Notes under the pieces: generated by a model
The model's input: only the letters and a program-made list of their open reading frames with translations
Databases searched by the model: none
What the model was told of the DNA's origin: nothing
Translations under genes and position numbers: made by a program
Part shown: positions 1-8,005 of the stretch, in pieces
Numbering within the stretch: position 1 is the stretch's first letter
How the letters are laid out: the number at the start of each line of letters is the position of its first letter
From: Mycobacteroides sp. LB1
GTDB lineage: Bacteria > Actinomycetota > Actinomycetes > Mycobacteriales > Mycobacteriaceae
Direction: 5' to 3'
Length of the DNA stretch: 64,000 nucleotides
Assembly (NCBI RefSeq): GCF_013449725.1
Contig: NZ_JACCFF010000001.1
Coordinates: 434,001 to 498,000, forward strand

Positions 1-224
1 GGTGCAACCTTGCCTATCGCGCCCGAAGCAGGCGCGGGCAGATCTTTCGAGTTAGGAGCTGACTTGATCTCGATATCGTCGGTGGCAGAACACACAGCTT
101 TACTTGCCTTCGACGGCTCACAGTGCACCGTAGATGCCGACACCGTTGCACTCGGCGAATCCAGAAGCACCCCGGCGGCCACCAGCGCCGTCACAACCAT
201 TGCCCGCAGCAGCAAAGTACTCAT
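1..224 (-). CDS. Small secreted protein, 5' part only
   Basis: The gene runs off the left edge, so 74 complete codons are visible. The ATG at 224 is fixed by an in-frame stop a few codons upstream. The protein starts with a Sec-type signal: a short Arg-containing n-region, a hydrophobic stretch at about residues 7-21 and an Ala-rich cleavage region near residue 30. The mature part begins with two Cys (about residues 34 and 43) and is otherwise polar. No family is recognised. No clear ribosome-binding site precedes the start, which is common for leaderless mycobacterial mRNAs. The product is probably exported; function unknown. Confidence 0.55.
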   Translation of the reverse strand, partial: MSTLLLRAMVVTALVAAGVLLDSPSATVSASTVHCEPSKASKAVCSATDDIEIKSAPNSKDLPAPASGAIGKVA

Positions 225-355
225 TAGCAGAGACTAGACATACTCACGAGTTCCGCAACTCGAAGAGGGACCGACTCGCTACCAGGGATGCGGGTTCAAC
301 TAGCGCGGTTCCGGCAGGCGCGCCGCTACTGCTGCCAGCGACCAGTGGGTGCCCA

Positions 356-1738
356 CTAACGCCGGATGATCTTGACGGGTAACCCGCCCTTCAGACCCAT
401 GGACATTCGGTACTGATGCCGGGGCTGGTAACCGGAGGGAAGTTCGAAACGATAGCGCTGGTACGCGCTTGCGATGGTGAGCACCGCCTCGATGTACGCC
501 ATGCGCATACCGAGGCATAGCCGCTGGCCTCGCCCGAACGGGATAAATGCCCGGAGGTCGGCCTCGTTGTTCAAGAACCGGTCCGGGTTGTATCGATCCG
601 GTTCGGGCCAGAATCGCGGATCTCGTTGCATCGCAAGGGAGGAATACAGGATCGTTGTCCCTGCCGCGATCCGGAATCCACCCATTTCGTCGTTGACCAG
701 CGCCGTCTTGGGGTTGATGACCAACCCGCCTTGGAGGCGCTGGGCCTCGTCGAAGCATGCGCGTGCCAGCGGCAGACTCGCCATATCGGCCACCGTCACA
801 GGTTTTCCACCCAATGCATCGACTTCGTCGATGAGCCGTCGTTCGATCTCAGGATGGCCGGACACCAGGGCGAAGGTCCACGCCAACGCAGCCGCCGTGG
901 TCTCGTGGCCTCCAACAATCATTCCGGCGATTTCGACGGCGATCTTGTCGTTTTCCAGTGGTGTGCCGTCGTCATACTTCGCGTCGATGAGCAGGTTGAG
1001 GATGTCCGTGCGCTCCGTGGGATGCCGACGGCGCATCTCGATGAGCTGATCGGCACCGCCCATGATCATCTCCAGCATCGAATCCATGCGCCGCTGAAAT
1101 GGCCGGGGAATCCACGACGGTAACGAATACATGGCAACACGGGCCGTCGTCGCGAGCATCCCAAAGCTAATCGCGTTCTTCGTGACTGATGCTTCCAACA
1201 TGCGCGAAGACAAGTACTCGTCGAACATCGCATTGAACAACACGATCAATGCCAGCTTGCGGGTTTTCTCTTCGATATCGATATGGCCGTCCCCGCCGCC
1301 GGCCGCCGGCGCCCAACTTTCCACCTGTTCGGTTACCGACTCGGTGAACAAGTCCCCAAGTTCGGCGAGGTTCTTCTGGGTGAAGCTCGGCCGGTAAAGG
1401 GACCGGCCCCGTTGCCACTCTTGGTCATCGGCGAACGCGAAGAAGTTGTGGCCAAGTTTCGGCGGCACCATCTGCTTGGCGACCATGTCCGACCGCCGGT
1501 ACCGATCGGGGTTCTTCACCAGTACGTGATCGATCCAATCCGGATGACTGATGTACACCGTCTTCACGAACGGTGTTGGGACCGAGACGATATCGCCGAA
1601 CTTCTTGGTCAGCTCCAGCGGGTAGCGCCACGGGTCGCGGATCAGTCGCGCCAGAGCGTTTGCACCGCCGATACCTGAGGGGCCCGGCGGGACGGGCAGA
1701 TTGCCCACATCGACGGGACTGACAATCATCGAATTCAT
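356..1738 (-). CDS. Cytochrome P450
   Basis: A 460-residue P450 with all family hallmarks: I-helix oxygen-binding motif GGHETT at about 276-281, K-helix ExxR as EAQR at 331-334, and heme loop FGRGQRLCLG at about 401-410 with Cys408 as the axial thiolate ligand. It would use electrons from a ferredoxin and reductase encoded elsewhere. The ATG at 1738 overlaps the stop of the upstream membrane-protein gene as ATGA, so the two are translationally coupled. The longer open frame upstream overlaps that gene and was rejected. The substrate is unknown. The membrane partner and the TetR regulator across the divergent promoter suggest an inducible lipid or terpenoid oxidation module (inference). Confidence 0.93.
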   Translation of the reverse strand: MNSMIVSPVDVGNLPVPPGPSGIGGANALARLIRDPWRYPLELTKKFGDIVSVPTPFVKTVYISHPDWIDHVLVKNPDRYRRSDMVAKQMVPPKLGHNFFAFADDQEWQRGRSLYRPSFTQKNLAELGDLFTESVTEQVESWAPAAGGGDGHIDIEEKTRKLALIVLFNAMFDEYLSSRMLEASVTKNAISFGMLATTARVAMYSLPSWIPRPFQRRMDSMLEMIMGGADQLIEMRRRHPTERTDILNLLIDAKYDDGTPLENDKIAVEIAGMIVGGHETTAAALAWTFALVSGHPEIERRLIDEVDALGGKPVTVADMASLPLARACFDEAQRLQGGLVINPKTALVNDEMGGFRIAAGTTILYSSLAMQRDPRFWPEPDRYNPDRFLNNEADLRAFIPFGRGQRLCLGMRMAYIEAVLTIASAYQRYRFELPSGYQPRHQYRMSMGLKGGLPVKIIRR

Positions 1739-2547
1739 GCTGCCGATACCTCCCGCGACGGCCGCCGATGCTGGGTATGCGTTGTCCTGCTTACCGTCTC
1801 GCGAATCTGTCGTAGCTCGGGTATCTGCAGCAGCAGATACGTCGTCAACACCGAGGTCGCCATCACCGCGACCGCCGCGATCCAGGTCACCGGAGCCGGG
1901 GCTGAAGACTGCACGGCCTGGTACGCGGGCCAGCTCACGCCGACGATGTACCCGATGGTGGTCGCCGGAATCAGAAGAAGCAGGAGCCAGAGCCGGGCGC
2001 CCTTGAGGTATCTCGCCGCGTAGAAGATGACGATGCCGTACACCGGCAGCAGCGTGGTGTTCTGCACGATGGAGTACAGCGGAATCCCTCCGACGCGGGT
2101 CGGGTTGTCGCCGTAATAGGAAATGATTCCCGTGAAATGCCAAACCATCTCGATCACGATCTCCGGAATGCCGACGTATACCGCCGAGAGCATGAAGATG
2201 TCACGCAGAGATCGGCCTTGCTGGATATAGCGATAGGCGATGTACCCGCCGATCGCGACGTACGAGGACGCACCAACGAGAATCCACGCCGGCATGCGCC
2301 GGCCCATCACGGTGTAGCCGAACCATGGAGTGTCATTGGCGTAGACGATCGATCCCACCAGATCCCCCAACGGCTCGATATTGGCGGCGATCAACCCCGC
2401 CGCCAGCAGCACTAGCGGAAGCATCTCCTTGTGCTTCAAGAGTTTCCACACCGCCCAGATCAAGGCCGCGACGGCTCCCCCGTACGCCAGCGCAATCGAA
2501 ACCCAAGCAACGACCTGATTCGCATGAAGCTCCGGTGCGACCGGCAT
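1735..2547 (-). CDS. Multispan membrane protein, possibly spirocyclase AveC-like
   Basis: Encodes a roughly 270-residue integral membrane protein with about seven hydrophobic spans and a basic C-terminal tail. The ATG at 2547 is chosen because GGGGAGGG lies just upstream. An in-frame ATG at 2619 would add 24 residues but has no ribosome-binding site. The topology, and the conserved-looking central segment with WFGYTVMG and PEIVIEMVWHF, resemble the AveC-like family as I remember it. That assignment is tentative. It is coupled to the downstream P450 by a 4-bp overlap. AveC of Streptomyces acts on a polyketide spiroketal; a similar reaction here is not established. Confidence 0.6.
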   Translation of the reverse strand: MPVAPELHANQVVAWVSIALAYGGAVAALIWAVWKLLKHKEMLPLVLLAAGLIAANIEPLGDLVGSIVYANDTPWFGYTVMGRRMPAWILVGASSYVAIGGYIAYRYIQQGRSLRDIFMLSAVYVGIPEIVIEMVWHFTGIISYYGDNPTRVGGIPLYSIVQNTTLLPVYGIVIFYAARYLKGARLWLLLLLIPATTIGYIVGVSWPAYQAVQSSAPAPVTWIAAVAVMATSVLTTYLLLQIPELRQIRETVSRTTHTQHRRPSREVSAA

Positions 2548-2618
2548 GCCGCCCTCCCCGGGAAGTAGTACGCCCGATGCACTAAAAACCCAGGTCGAAG
2601 CTTTTTCAATCAATATCA

Positions 2619-2646
2619 TGTTACTATCGTTATCAATTGAGTCACA
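2619..2646. promoter_or_regulatory. Candidate TetR operator between the P450 unit and its divergent regulator
   Basis: An imperfect inverted repeat lies in the AT-rich spacer of the divergent pair: TGTTACT at 2619-2625 and AGTCACA at 2640-2646. The arms match at 6 of 7 positions, and 9 of 14 positions match across the half-sites. Spacing and position fit a TetR-type operator controlling both directions. No binding data are implied. Confidence 0.35.
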
Positions 2647-2713
2647 TTAGTCAATACCCAAACTGTCGGCATGGCCCCGCAGCCGACCGGAGGGGGGTGG
2701 GATCATCGAGCAC

Positions 2714-3367
2714 ATGCCCGATACCGGTGCGATGAATTGGCCAGACGTCGTTGCCGCGGCAATCGCTGAGGACCCGTCCGACCTCCCGGCCTCGGATATC
2801 CGAATCCTCGAGGCAACGGTCGAAGTGCTCGGGATCTGCGGAGAGCAACGACTGACCGTCGATATGGTCGCCGAGCGCGCACATCTGTCGCGGATGACAG
2901 TCTTCCGCCGCTTTGGTTCCAAACAGAACTTGATCGACATCGCCTACCGTCGTGAGATCACCAAGGCCCTCCGTGACATCACCGGATACGCGGAGAAGAC
3001 CGACACGTCCGTGCGCCGGGCCACCGCGGTGGCCACCCGAATGGTCGATAGCGCTTCGAAAATTCCTGCTCTGCAATGGATTATCCGCGCCGAGCCGCAG
3101 GAGATCGTCCGGATGTGGCGCGACCTGGAACCACCCGGCCAAGAGCTCGGGCGCGCATTCATCTCCACGCTGCTACAGGATTCCCAGCTCCAGGACCCGC
3201 TGCCCGCTCCCGACGCAGATTTTGTGGCAGACGTCCTTATCCGAACGGTGATGTCGCTGGTGCTGGTCCCGGATCCCGCCTACCAGAAGGCCCGTCCCGT
3301 CGAGGTAGAGCAATACATCCGGCGGGTGGTCGAGCATCTACTGGGCACGCCCCGTCGACAGCACTAA
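2714..3367 (+). CDS. TetR/AcrR family transcriptional regulator
   Basis: A 217-residue TetR-type repressor. The N-terminal helix-turn-helix lies at about residues 35-75 (LTVDMVAERAHLSRMTVFRRFGSK pattern, quoted in part), followed by an all-helical ligand-binding domain with no recognisable substrate signature. It is transcribed away from the membrane-protein/P450 pair, the usual arrangement for a local repressor. Its 3' end overlaps the convergent second TetR gene by 4 bp (3364-3367). The inducer is unknown, and control of the P450 unit is inferred from position. Confidence 0.88.
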   Translation: MPDTGAMNWPDVVAAAIAEDPSDLPASDIRILEATVEVLGICGEQRLTVDMVAERAHLSRMTVFRRFGSKQNLIDIAYRREITKALRDITGYAEKTDTSVRRATAVATRMVDSASKIPALQWIIRAEPQEIVRMWRDLEPPGQELGRAFISTLLQDSQLQDPLPAPDADFVADVLIRTVMSLVLVPDPAYQKARPVEVEQYIRRVVEHLLGTPRRQH

Positions 3368-4074
3368 CGCGGTGCGCCGCTCTCGAGGCGGTCAAGCAGC
3401 GATTCGAGTGCCTCTTCGAACTCCGTTGCGCCGTGGTCTTCACTGAGTTGCTTCTGCATCCGCCGCAGGTTCGGGTAGTTCGACAGGCTCTGCAGGGTCT
3501 TCTCCGGCAGTTCATCCTCGACTGGGCTCAGCGAGGCTCCGCGTGCAGACACCTCCAGCAGTAGTTGGCCAAGCAGGAAGGTGGTGTACGCCCGGTAGGC
3601 GGTGACGGCGGTGCGGTCGTCGAAGCCATACGAGATCAGGGTGTCCAAGAAGGTTTCCATCCACTTCATGCTTCGCAACGGTGGGCGAACCCACGGCGCC
3701 TCCGGCGGCCGCGTTGCCAATGTCGGGAACAGATGCGGATGCTCGATGGCGATGGCCCGCACCCCATGCGCGAGCCTGACGAGATAGTCCTGCCACCCGT
3801 CCTCCTGCCGCCGGGCAGCAAGCTGGTCGTCGTAGAGCTTTTCGACGAGGTGATCGACAACTCCGCCGAGCAGATCCTGGCGGCCGTGCACATGGCGGTA
3901 CAGAGCCATCGCTTCGACTCCGCATGCCGCGCCGAGCCGCCGCATCGTCAGTTGATCCAACCCCTCCTGATCCACCAACGCGATCGCGGTATCGAGGATC
4001 TCGGCGCGGGTCAGCGAGCGCGGCTTGCGACCCTCGGCGCTACCGGCGCCTGCTCGGTTTTCCGTCTCGTCCAT
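3364..4074 (-). CDS. TetR family regulator with TetR-C-like ligand domain
   Basis: A 236-residue regulator. After a polar, Arg-rich leader, the HTH occupies about residues 20-66 (LTRAEILDTA...MRRLGAACGVEAMALYRHV). The pattern 'MALYRHV' together with the C-terminal domain resembles the TetR class with a tetracycline-repressor-type C-terminus. It converges on the preceding TetR gene with a 4-bp overlap. It is divergent from the CsbD-like gene at 4304, and the roughly 230-bp spacer holds repeat motifs that could be its operator. Ligand and targets are unknown. Confidence 0.88.
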   Translation of the reverse strand: MDETENRAGAGSAEGRKPRSLTRAEILDTAIALVDQEGLDQLTMRRLGAACGVEAMALYRHVHGRQDLLGGVVDHLVEKLYDDQLAARRQEDGWQDYLVRLAHGVRAIAIEHPHLFPTLATRPPEAPWVRPPLRSMKWMETFLDTLISYGFDDRTAVTAYRAYTTFLLGQLLLEVSARGASLSPVEDELPEKTLQSLSNYPNLRRMQKQLSEDHGATEFEEALESLLDRLESGAPR

Positions 4075-4193
4075 ATGCGTCCGTCACTCCCACCGTACAT
4101 ATCTGGGCTCAGGCCATGACGGCACTCCCGTGGCGGCTTCGCCGTCCACAAGAAGGTACCTCCGTCGGCTAAACCCCTGACCAGCACCGGTTT

Positions 4194-4227
4194 GTTTACA
4201 GAGTAGTTTACGTAGTACGCAACTCTG
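4194..4227. promoter_or_regulatory. Tandem 12-mer and inverted repeat upstream of the CsbD-like gene
   Basis: Two adjacent 12-mers, GTTTACAGAGTA (4194-4205) and GTTTACGTAGTA (4206-4217), match at 10 of 12 positions. They overlap a perfect 6-bp inverted repeat, CAGAGT (4199-4204) and ACTCTG (4222-4227). The cluster lies between the divergent TetR gene and the CsbD-like gene and is a plausible operator. A short GCCTC/GAGGC hairpin follows at 4245-4259 in the probable leader. Confidence 0.35.
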
Positions 4228-4303
4228 CTACGGTGGATTCTGTTGCCTCATCACGAGGCGGCGTAAGCGGTTTCACCGCACACGCACTGAAAAGGAGCGA
4301 CAC

Positions 4304-4546
4304 ATGAGCGATGACAACAGGGACAGCGGTATCGAGGCCGGGATCAAGGGCGTCGTCGAGGATGTCAAGGGCAAGGCCAAGGAGGCCTTCGGCAAGCTCA
4401 CGGACGACGAGTCACTGGAGCGCGAAGGCCAGGCACAGCAGGACAAGGCCGAGGCTCAGCGCGAGGTAGCCGCCAAGGAAGCCGCGGCAGAAAAGGCCCG
4501 CGCCGAGGCTGCCGTGCATCAGGCTCGCGAAGACGCCGAGAAGTAG
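4304..4546 (+). CDS. CsbD-like small stress protein
   Basis: An 80-residue, highly charged protein of the CsbD type. The N-terminal half has the family pattern GIKGVVEDVKGKAKEAFGKL followed by a DDESLEREGQ segment. The C-terminal half is an Ala/Glu/Lys-rich stretch likely to be one long helix. AAAGGAG sits at good spacing before the ATG. CsbD proteins are general-stress proteins in many bacteria, with no defined biochemical activity. The next genes encode a GlsB-like membrane protein and two lipoproteins in the same direction, so this may be a stress/envelope transcription unit. Confidence 0.85.
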   Translation: MSDDNRDSGIEAGIKGVVEDVKGKAKEAFGKLTDDESLEREGQAQQDKAEAQREVAAKEAAAEKARAEAAVHQAREDAEK

Positions 4547-4600
4547 CGCAGATCGTCGCAGCAGCCCGCCCCCACTCCAACGAGAATCAGGAAACCACAA

Positions 4601-4906
4601 ATGATTTCACCTATGGCCGCTGATGTTGCGGCAGCCCACCTTGGCTTTGGCATCGGCTGGATCGGATGGATCGTCATCGGCGGGATCGCCGGATGGGTGG
4701 CCAGCAAGATCATGGGCACCGACGGCCAGCAAGGGCTCCTGCTCAACATCGTGGTGGGCATCGTGGGCGGGCTGCTGGGCGGATTCCTGCTGAACCTGCT
4801 CGACGTCGGCACCTACGGTTTCGGCTGGGTTCTGACATTCGTCACCGCGTTGGCGGGCGCATGCATTCTCTTGTTTCTCGTGCGCCTCGTCAGCGGTCGG
4901 CGATGA
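4601..4906 (+). CDS. GlsB/YeaQ/YmgE family membrane protein
   Basis: A 101-residue protein with three hydrophobic, Gly-rich spans. It fits the GlsB/YeaQ/YmgE ('transglycosylase-associated') family: GWIGWIVIGGIAGWVASKIMG, then LLLNIVVGIVGGLLGGFLL, then a final TM segment. Members are small stress-associated inner-membrane proteins; the name does not imply transglycosylase activity. The ATG at 4601 has AGGAA upstream; an in-frame ATG at 4613 is the alternative. It follows the CsbD-like gene by 54 bp, and its stop overlaps an in-frame ATG of the next gene's frame. Confidence 0.85.
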   Translation: MISPMAADVAAAHLGFGIGWIGWIVIGGIAGWVASKIMGTDGQQGLLLNIVVGIVGGLLGGFLLNLLDVGTYGFGWVLTFVTALAGACILLFLVRLVSGRR

Positions 4907-4947
4907 GTAACAGGAAGTTCCGCCAGTCCACAACAGAAGGGGCCCTA

Positions 4948-5235
4948 GTGATTCCGTCCATATCGAAGAAGCTCGCAGTGACCGTCGGCACCATCGCAGC
5001 GATATCGCTGGCGGGCTGTTCCAGCGTGATCAACCAGGGTGGCGACACCACATGCAAGGAATTCCTCACTCAGGACGAGGGCACGCAGAACGAGGCCGTC
5101 ACCAAGATGCTGAAGGACGAGAACCAACAGGACCCCAGCGGTCTGCAGACGATGGCGGCACGGAACTCCTCTACCGTCTATTGCAAGACGCTGGGCAACG
5201 AGAACAGCAAGATCAAAGAAGCCCCACACGTTTAG
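4948..5235 (+). CDS. Small lipoprotein with HdeA-like Cys pattern
   Basis: A 95-residue protein. The GTG at 4948 is chosen because AGAAGGGG precedes it and because it gives a normal lipoprotein signal ending in the lipobox LAGC at about residue 21. An ATG at 4903, overlapping the upstream stop, would add 15 polar residues. The mature part has the pattern TCKEFLTQDEGTQNEAV ... YCKTLG, with two Cys about 45 residues apart. This resembles the HdeA periplasmic acid-stress chaperone fold (similarity by eye only). A second small protein at 14102-14359 has a related pattern. Confidence 0.7.
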   Translation: MIPSISKKLAVTVGTIAAISLAGCSSVINQGGDTTCKEFLTQDEGTQNEAVTKMLKDENQQDPSGLQTMAARNSSTVYCKTLGNENSKIKEAPHV

Positions 5236-5245
5236 GGAGCATCAG

Positions 5246-5659
5246 ATGAAAATACGAACAGCCAAGCCTGCCAAGGTATTTGCCGGATGCGTCATCGTGC
5301 TCGGCACAGCACTCGCCGGATGCGGCACCAGCACCGACGGCGGACAGACAAGTACCAGTACGACGACGACCACAACAACCACCACGACCACCCCGGTGCC
5401 CAGCAGCGCACCCGAAGGCACCCCGGCGCCCGGCCCGACCGGTAGCGGCGGTCCCGAGGGCGGATCCGGTGCGATCCCCGGCGGCCCGACCGGAGGCGGC
5501 GGACCAGAAGGCGGCAGTGGCAGCATCCCGGGTGGTCCTACCGGCGGCGGCGGGCCCGAAGGCGGCGGGGGCAACATCCCCGGCGTGGGCGGCGGTCACG
5601 GTGGCCCCGGCGGCGGGGCGGGCTGTGTCGACAACGTAGGTTGCGTCAGCATCCCGTAA
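5246..5659 (+). CDS. Low-complexity lipoprotein with Thr tract and Gly/Pro repeats
   Basis: A 137-residue lipoprotein. The signal peptide ends in the lipobox LAGC at about residue 26. It is followed by an uninterrupted Thr run (about residues 38-49) and then a Pro/Ala linker. Three Gly-rich repeats of the form GGPTGGGGPEGGSGSIPG follow, ending in a short two-Cys tail (GCVDNVGC). The Thr tract is encoded by mixed ACN codons, so it is not a simple nucleotide slippage tract. GGGAGC precedes the ATG. It is likely anchored outside the membrane with an extended flexible stalk; function unknown. Confidence 0.75.
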   Translation: MKIRTAKPAKVFAGCVIVLGTALAGCGTSTDGGQTSTSTTTTTTTTTTTPVPSSAPEGTPAPGPTGSGGPEGGSGAIPGGPTGGGGPEGGSGSIPGGPTGGGGPEGGGGNIPGVGGGHGGPGGGAGCVDNVGCVSIP

Positions 5660-5669
5660 GCCACATCCG

Positions 5670-5709
5670 GAGCTGCGTCTACCGTGACTTACTCCGGTAG
5701 GCGCAGCTC
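5670..5709. terminator. Bidirectional hairpin at convergent gene ends
   Basis: A 15-bp stem (5670-5684 with 5695-5709, one mismatch that can pair as G-U on one strand) and a 10-nt loop sit between the convergent lipoprotein and DUF2469 genes. The right arm is the last coding sequence of DUF2469, and the loop contains its stop codon. There is no U-tract on either side, as is frequent for mycobacterial terminators. Confidence 0.6.
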
Positions 5710-5994
5710 AGGCTTATCGACCTCTTCGATGTTGACGTCCTTGAAGGTGATTACCCGCACATGCTTGACGAAGCGCGCGGGTCGGAAGAGGTCCCACACC
5801 CAGGCATCGGAGAGTCGCAGTTCGAAGTAGACCTCGGACTCGGTATTCCGCGGAATCACCTCGACGCTGTTGGCCAGGTAGAACCTTCGCTCGGTCTCCA
5901 CCACGTAGCTGAACTGCCCGACGATGTCCTTGTACTCGCGATACAGCGAGAGTTCCATCTCGGTTTCGTATTTTTCGAGGTCTTCAGCACTCAT
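5689..5994 (-). CDS. DUF2469 family protein
   Basis: A 101-residue protein, the same length as its M. tuberculosis counterpart Rv2901c, which also follows rnhB. The start MSAEDLEKYE at 5994 is preferred; the open frame extends to 6045 but would overlap the rnhB 3' end. The family is acidic and mostly soluble, with conserved aromatic and charged positions (YREYKDIVGQF, WVWDLFRPARFVKHVRV). Its role is unknown. Its persistent position after lepB and rnhB suggests co-expression. Transcription probably ends in the hairpin overlapping its stop. Confidence 0.88.
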   Translation of the reverse strand: MSAEDLEKYETEMELSLYREYKDIVGQFSYVVETERRFYLANSVEVIPRNTESEVYFELRLSDAWVWDLFRPARFVKHVRVITFKDVNIEEVDKPELRLPE

Positions 5995-6004
5995 AGGCTT
6001 CCCA

Positions 6005-6673
6005 TTATCCCCCCTGTGAACTCCCCAACGCCGCATTGCGGACATTGACGAACGACTGTCGATGCTGAGTAGACGGTCCCAGCCGGTGCAACGCCTCGGT
6101 ATGGACGGCCGTGCTGTACCCCTTGTGCACCGCGAATCCGTACCCGGGGTGGTCCGAATCCATCGCCACCATCACCCTGTCCCGGCTCACCTTAGCCAGC
6201 ACGCTGGCCGCCGCGATGCATGCCGCCGAGGCGTCACCACCGATTACCGGCAGGGACGGCACCGGCAACCCCGGTACCCGGAATCCGTCCGTCAACACAT
6301 ATCCAGGCTTGACGCCTAGGCCTGCCACCGCCCGGCGCATTCCTTCGATATTGGCCACATGCACACCGATGCGGTCCACCTCTTCAGCGGGCACCGACAC
6401 CACGTGGTACGCCTCGGCGTACCGGCAGATCAGCGGAAACAGCGTCTCGCGCATCTTTTCGGAGAGCTTCTTCGAGTCATCGAGCGCGGCAAGGCTTTTC
6501 CGCTGATTAGAGCCGAGCACACAGGCGGCGATCACCAACGGTCCCGCACACGCCCCACGCCCGGCCTCGTCGACTCCGGCGACCGGGCCTAAGCCCACTC
6601 TGTCGAGCGTCAATTCGAGGGTTCGCATTCCGGATGCCTTGCGAATCACCGTGCGTGGCGGCCAGCTGGTCAT
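6005..6673 (-). CDS. rnhB: Ribonuclease HII
   Basis: A 222-residue RNase HII, which cleaves the RNA strand of RNA/DNA hybrids and removes ribonucleotides misincorporated in DNA. The catalytic motif DEAGRG (Asp35-Glu36) is present, as are the downstream ALDDSKKL segment and the C-terminal HxGYxT-like KGYSTAVH motif. The N-terminus [12 protein letters not shown] aligns with the M. tuberculosis protein, supporting the ATG at 6673. It lies 9 bp downstream of lepB and 10 bp upstream of DUF2469, in an evident operon with rplS. Confidence 0.95.
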   Translation of the reverse strand: MTSWPPRTVIRKASGMRTLELTLDRVGLGPVAGVDEAGRGACAGPLVIAACVLGSNQRKSLAALDDSKKLSEKMRETLFPLICRYAEAYHVVSVPAEEVDRIGVHVANIEGMRRAVAGLGVKPGYVLTDGFRVPGLPVPSLPVIGGDASAACIAAASVLAKVSRDRVMVAMDSDHPGYGFAVHKGYSTAVHTEALHRLGPSTQHRQSFVNVRNAALGSSQGG

Positions 6674-6682
6674 ACCGTGAAA

Positions 6683-7549
6683 CTAGGTTTGGGGGTTCAC
6701 CGATGAGACGCCGCCCCACCGCGCGGGGGGCCACGCGATGAATCGCGCCTTACCGATGACGTTATCCACCGGCACTGTTCCGATATTCGGGTCGCCGGTG
6801 CAGTAGACCTTGCGCTCGATCTCGACATCAGGTCCGGCGTCGCGGTCGCGGCTCTGGCAGTGCGCACGCGAGTCACCGCTATGTGTGCGGTTGTCCCCCA
6901 TCATCCACAGCTTGCCCTCCGGCACCTTGACCGGACCGAACGGGAAACCCCAGCACCCATCGGTGTTGGGACCGATGGTCTCCGGATCGAGGTAGGGCTC
7001 GTTCAGCTTCTTCCCGTCCACGGTCAGGCCGGTGTTCGGACGGCACTCCACGTTCTGCCCGCCGGTCGCAATGACACGTTTCACCAGGTCGTTCTCGTCC
7101 GGGGGCACCACGCCGATGAACGACAGTGTGTTCTGCACGTACCGGGTCGCGGTGTTCGACGACCGGATCGACCGGTAGTTGCCGTTCCACTCGGGCGGGC
7201 CCTTGAACACGACCACGTCGCCGGGGGTCGGATCGGATAACCGGAACACGATCTTGTCGACCATGATCCGATCGCCGGTGCAACCGCGGCATCCGTGCAG
7301 GGTCGGTTCCATCGACTCCGAAGGAATGAGATACGGCCGAGCAATGAAGTTCTGCGTGACGCAGTACAGCACCAGGGCGATCAACAGTAGAACGCCGACC
7401 TCTTTGAGCATCCCGGATCCACTGCCTTCGTCGTCGGACGACGATGCTGCGGATGACGTCTCAGCGGCTGGTTCGGCTTCGGAAGTGTCGGCGGGGGGCT
7501 GCGCGGATGTCTCGGATGACTCCGATTCGCCCGATACCGGTGCTGTCAC
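6683..7549 (-). CDS. lepB: Signal peptidase I
   Basis: A 288-residue type I signal peptidase that removes Sec and Tat signal peptides from exported proteins. An acidic Ser/Glu/Ala-rich cytoplasmic segment (about 1-46) precedes one transmembrane helix (about 48-66). The catalytic Ser is Ser79 in IPSESMEPT and the general base is Lys157 in DLVKRVIATGG. The family MGDNR box is seen as WMMGDNRTHSGDSR. The GTG at 7549 is chosen because it starts 16 bp after rplS; the longer frame runs into rplS. Confidence 0.95.
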   Translation of the reverse strand: MTAPVSGESESSETSAQPPADTSEAEPAAETSSAASSSDDEGSGSGMLKEVGVLLLIALVLYCVTQNFIARPYLIPSESMEPTLHGCRGCTGDRIMVDKIVFRLSDPTPGDVVVFKGPPEWNGNYRSIRSSNTATRYVQNTLSFIGVVPPDENDLVKRVIATGGQNVECRPNTGLTVDGKKLNEPYLDPETIGPNTDGCWGFPFGPVKVPEGKLWMMGDNRTHSGDSRAHCQSRDRDAGPDVEIERKVYCTGDPNIGTVPVDNVIGKARFIAWPPARWGGVSSVNPQT

Positions 7550-7565
7550 GAAAGCGCCGACTCGG

Positions 7566-7907
7566 TCAGCGCTTCTCCTTGATCTTGGCCTTCTTACCGC
7601 GCAGCTCGCGCAGGTAGTACAGCTTGGCGCGACGGACCGCACCACGGGTGACGATCTCGATGTGGTCGATGTTCGGCGAGTGCACCGGGAAGGTGCGCTC
7701 AACGCCGACTCCGTAGCTCTCCTTGCGGACGGTGAAGGTGGCACCCACGCCACCACCCGTGCGACGCAGCACGGCGCCCTTGAAGACCTGGACGCGCTCC
7801 TTGGAGCCCTCGATCACCTTGACGTGCACATTGACGGTGTCGCCGGGACGGAAGTCAGGCACGTCCTGGCGCAACGACGCCTGATCGACAAAGTCCAGCG
7901 TGTTCAT
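7566..7907 (-). CDS. rplS: 50S ribosomal protein L19
   Basis: A 113-residue L19 protein located at the 30S-50S interface. The family signature is clear: [49 protein letters not shown], and a basic KKAKIKEKR tail. It is the first gene of the rplS-lepB-rnhB-DUF2469 unit. An upstream leader of about 200 nt contains two strong hairpins (see 8006-8095). Confidence 0.97.
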   Translation of the reverse strand: MNTLDFVDQASLRQDVPDFRPGDTVNVHVKVIEGSKERVQVFKGAVLRRTGGGVGATFTVRKESYGVGVERTFPVHSPNIDHIEIVTRGAVRRAKLYYLRELRGKKAKIKEKR

Positions 7908-8005
7908 CGGTGTACTTCCCTCTTGGTCTCTCGACTTAAGTCGCGCGGCCGGGTCGCATAAGGAAATGCACCTCGGCCGATCAATGTTGCTTAAGTTCTG
8001 TCTGG

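Noticed and set aside
10..237. 75-codon + strand open frame at the left edge
   Set aside because: The minus strand has a convincing signal peptide and start at 224, so this is a shadow.
247..262. CGAGTT-CCGC-AACTCG hairpin between the left-edge gene and the P450
   Set aside because: A 6-bp stem without a U-tract is too weak to call as a terminator or operator.
5354..5396. ACN-rich tract as a CRISPR or simple-sequence repeat
   Set aside because: It encodes a Thr run inside a lipoprotein with mixed codons; no spacers or regular repeat units.
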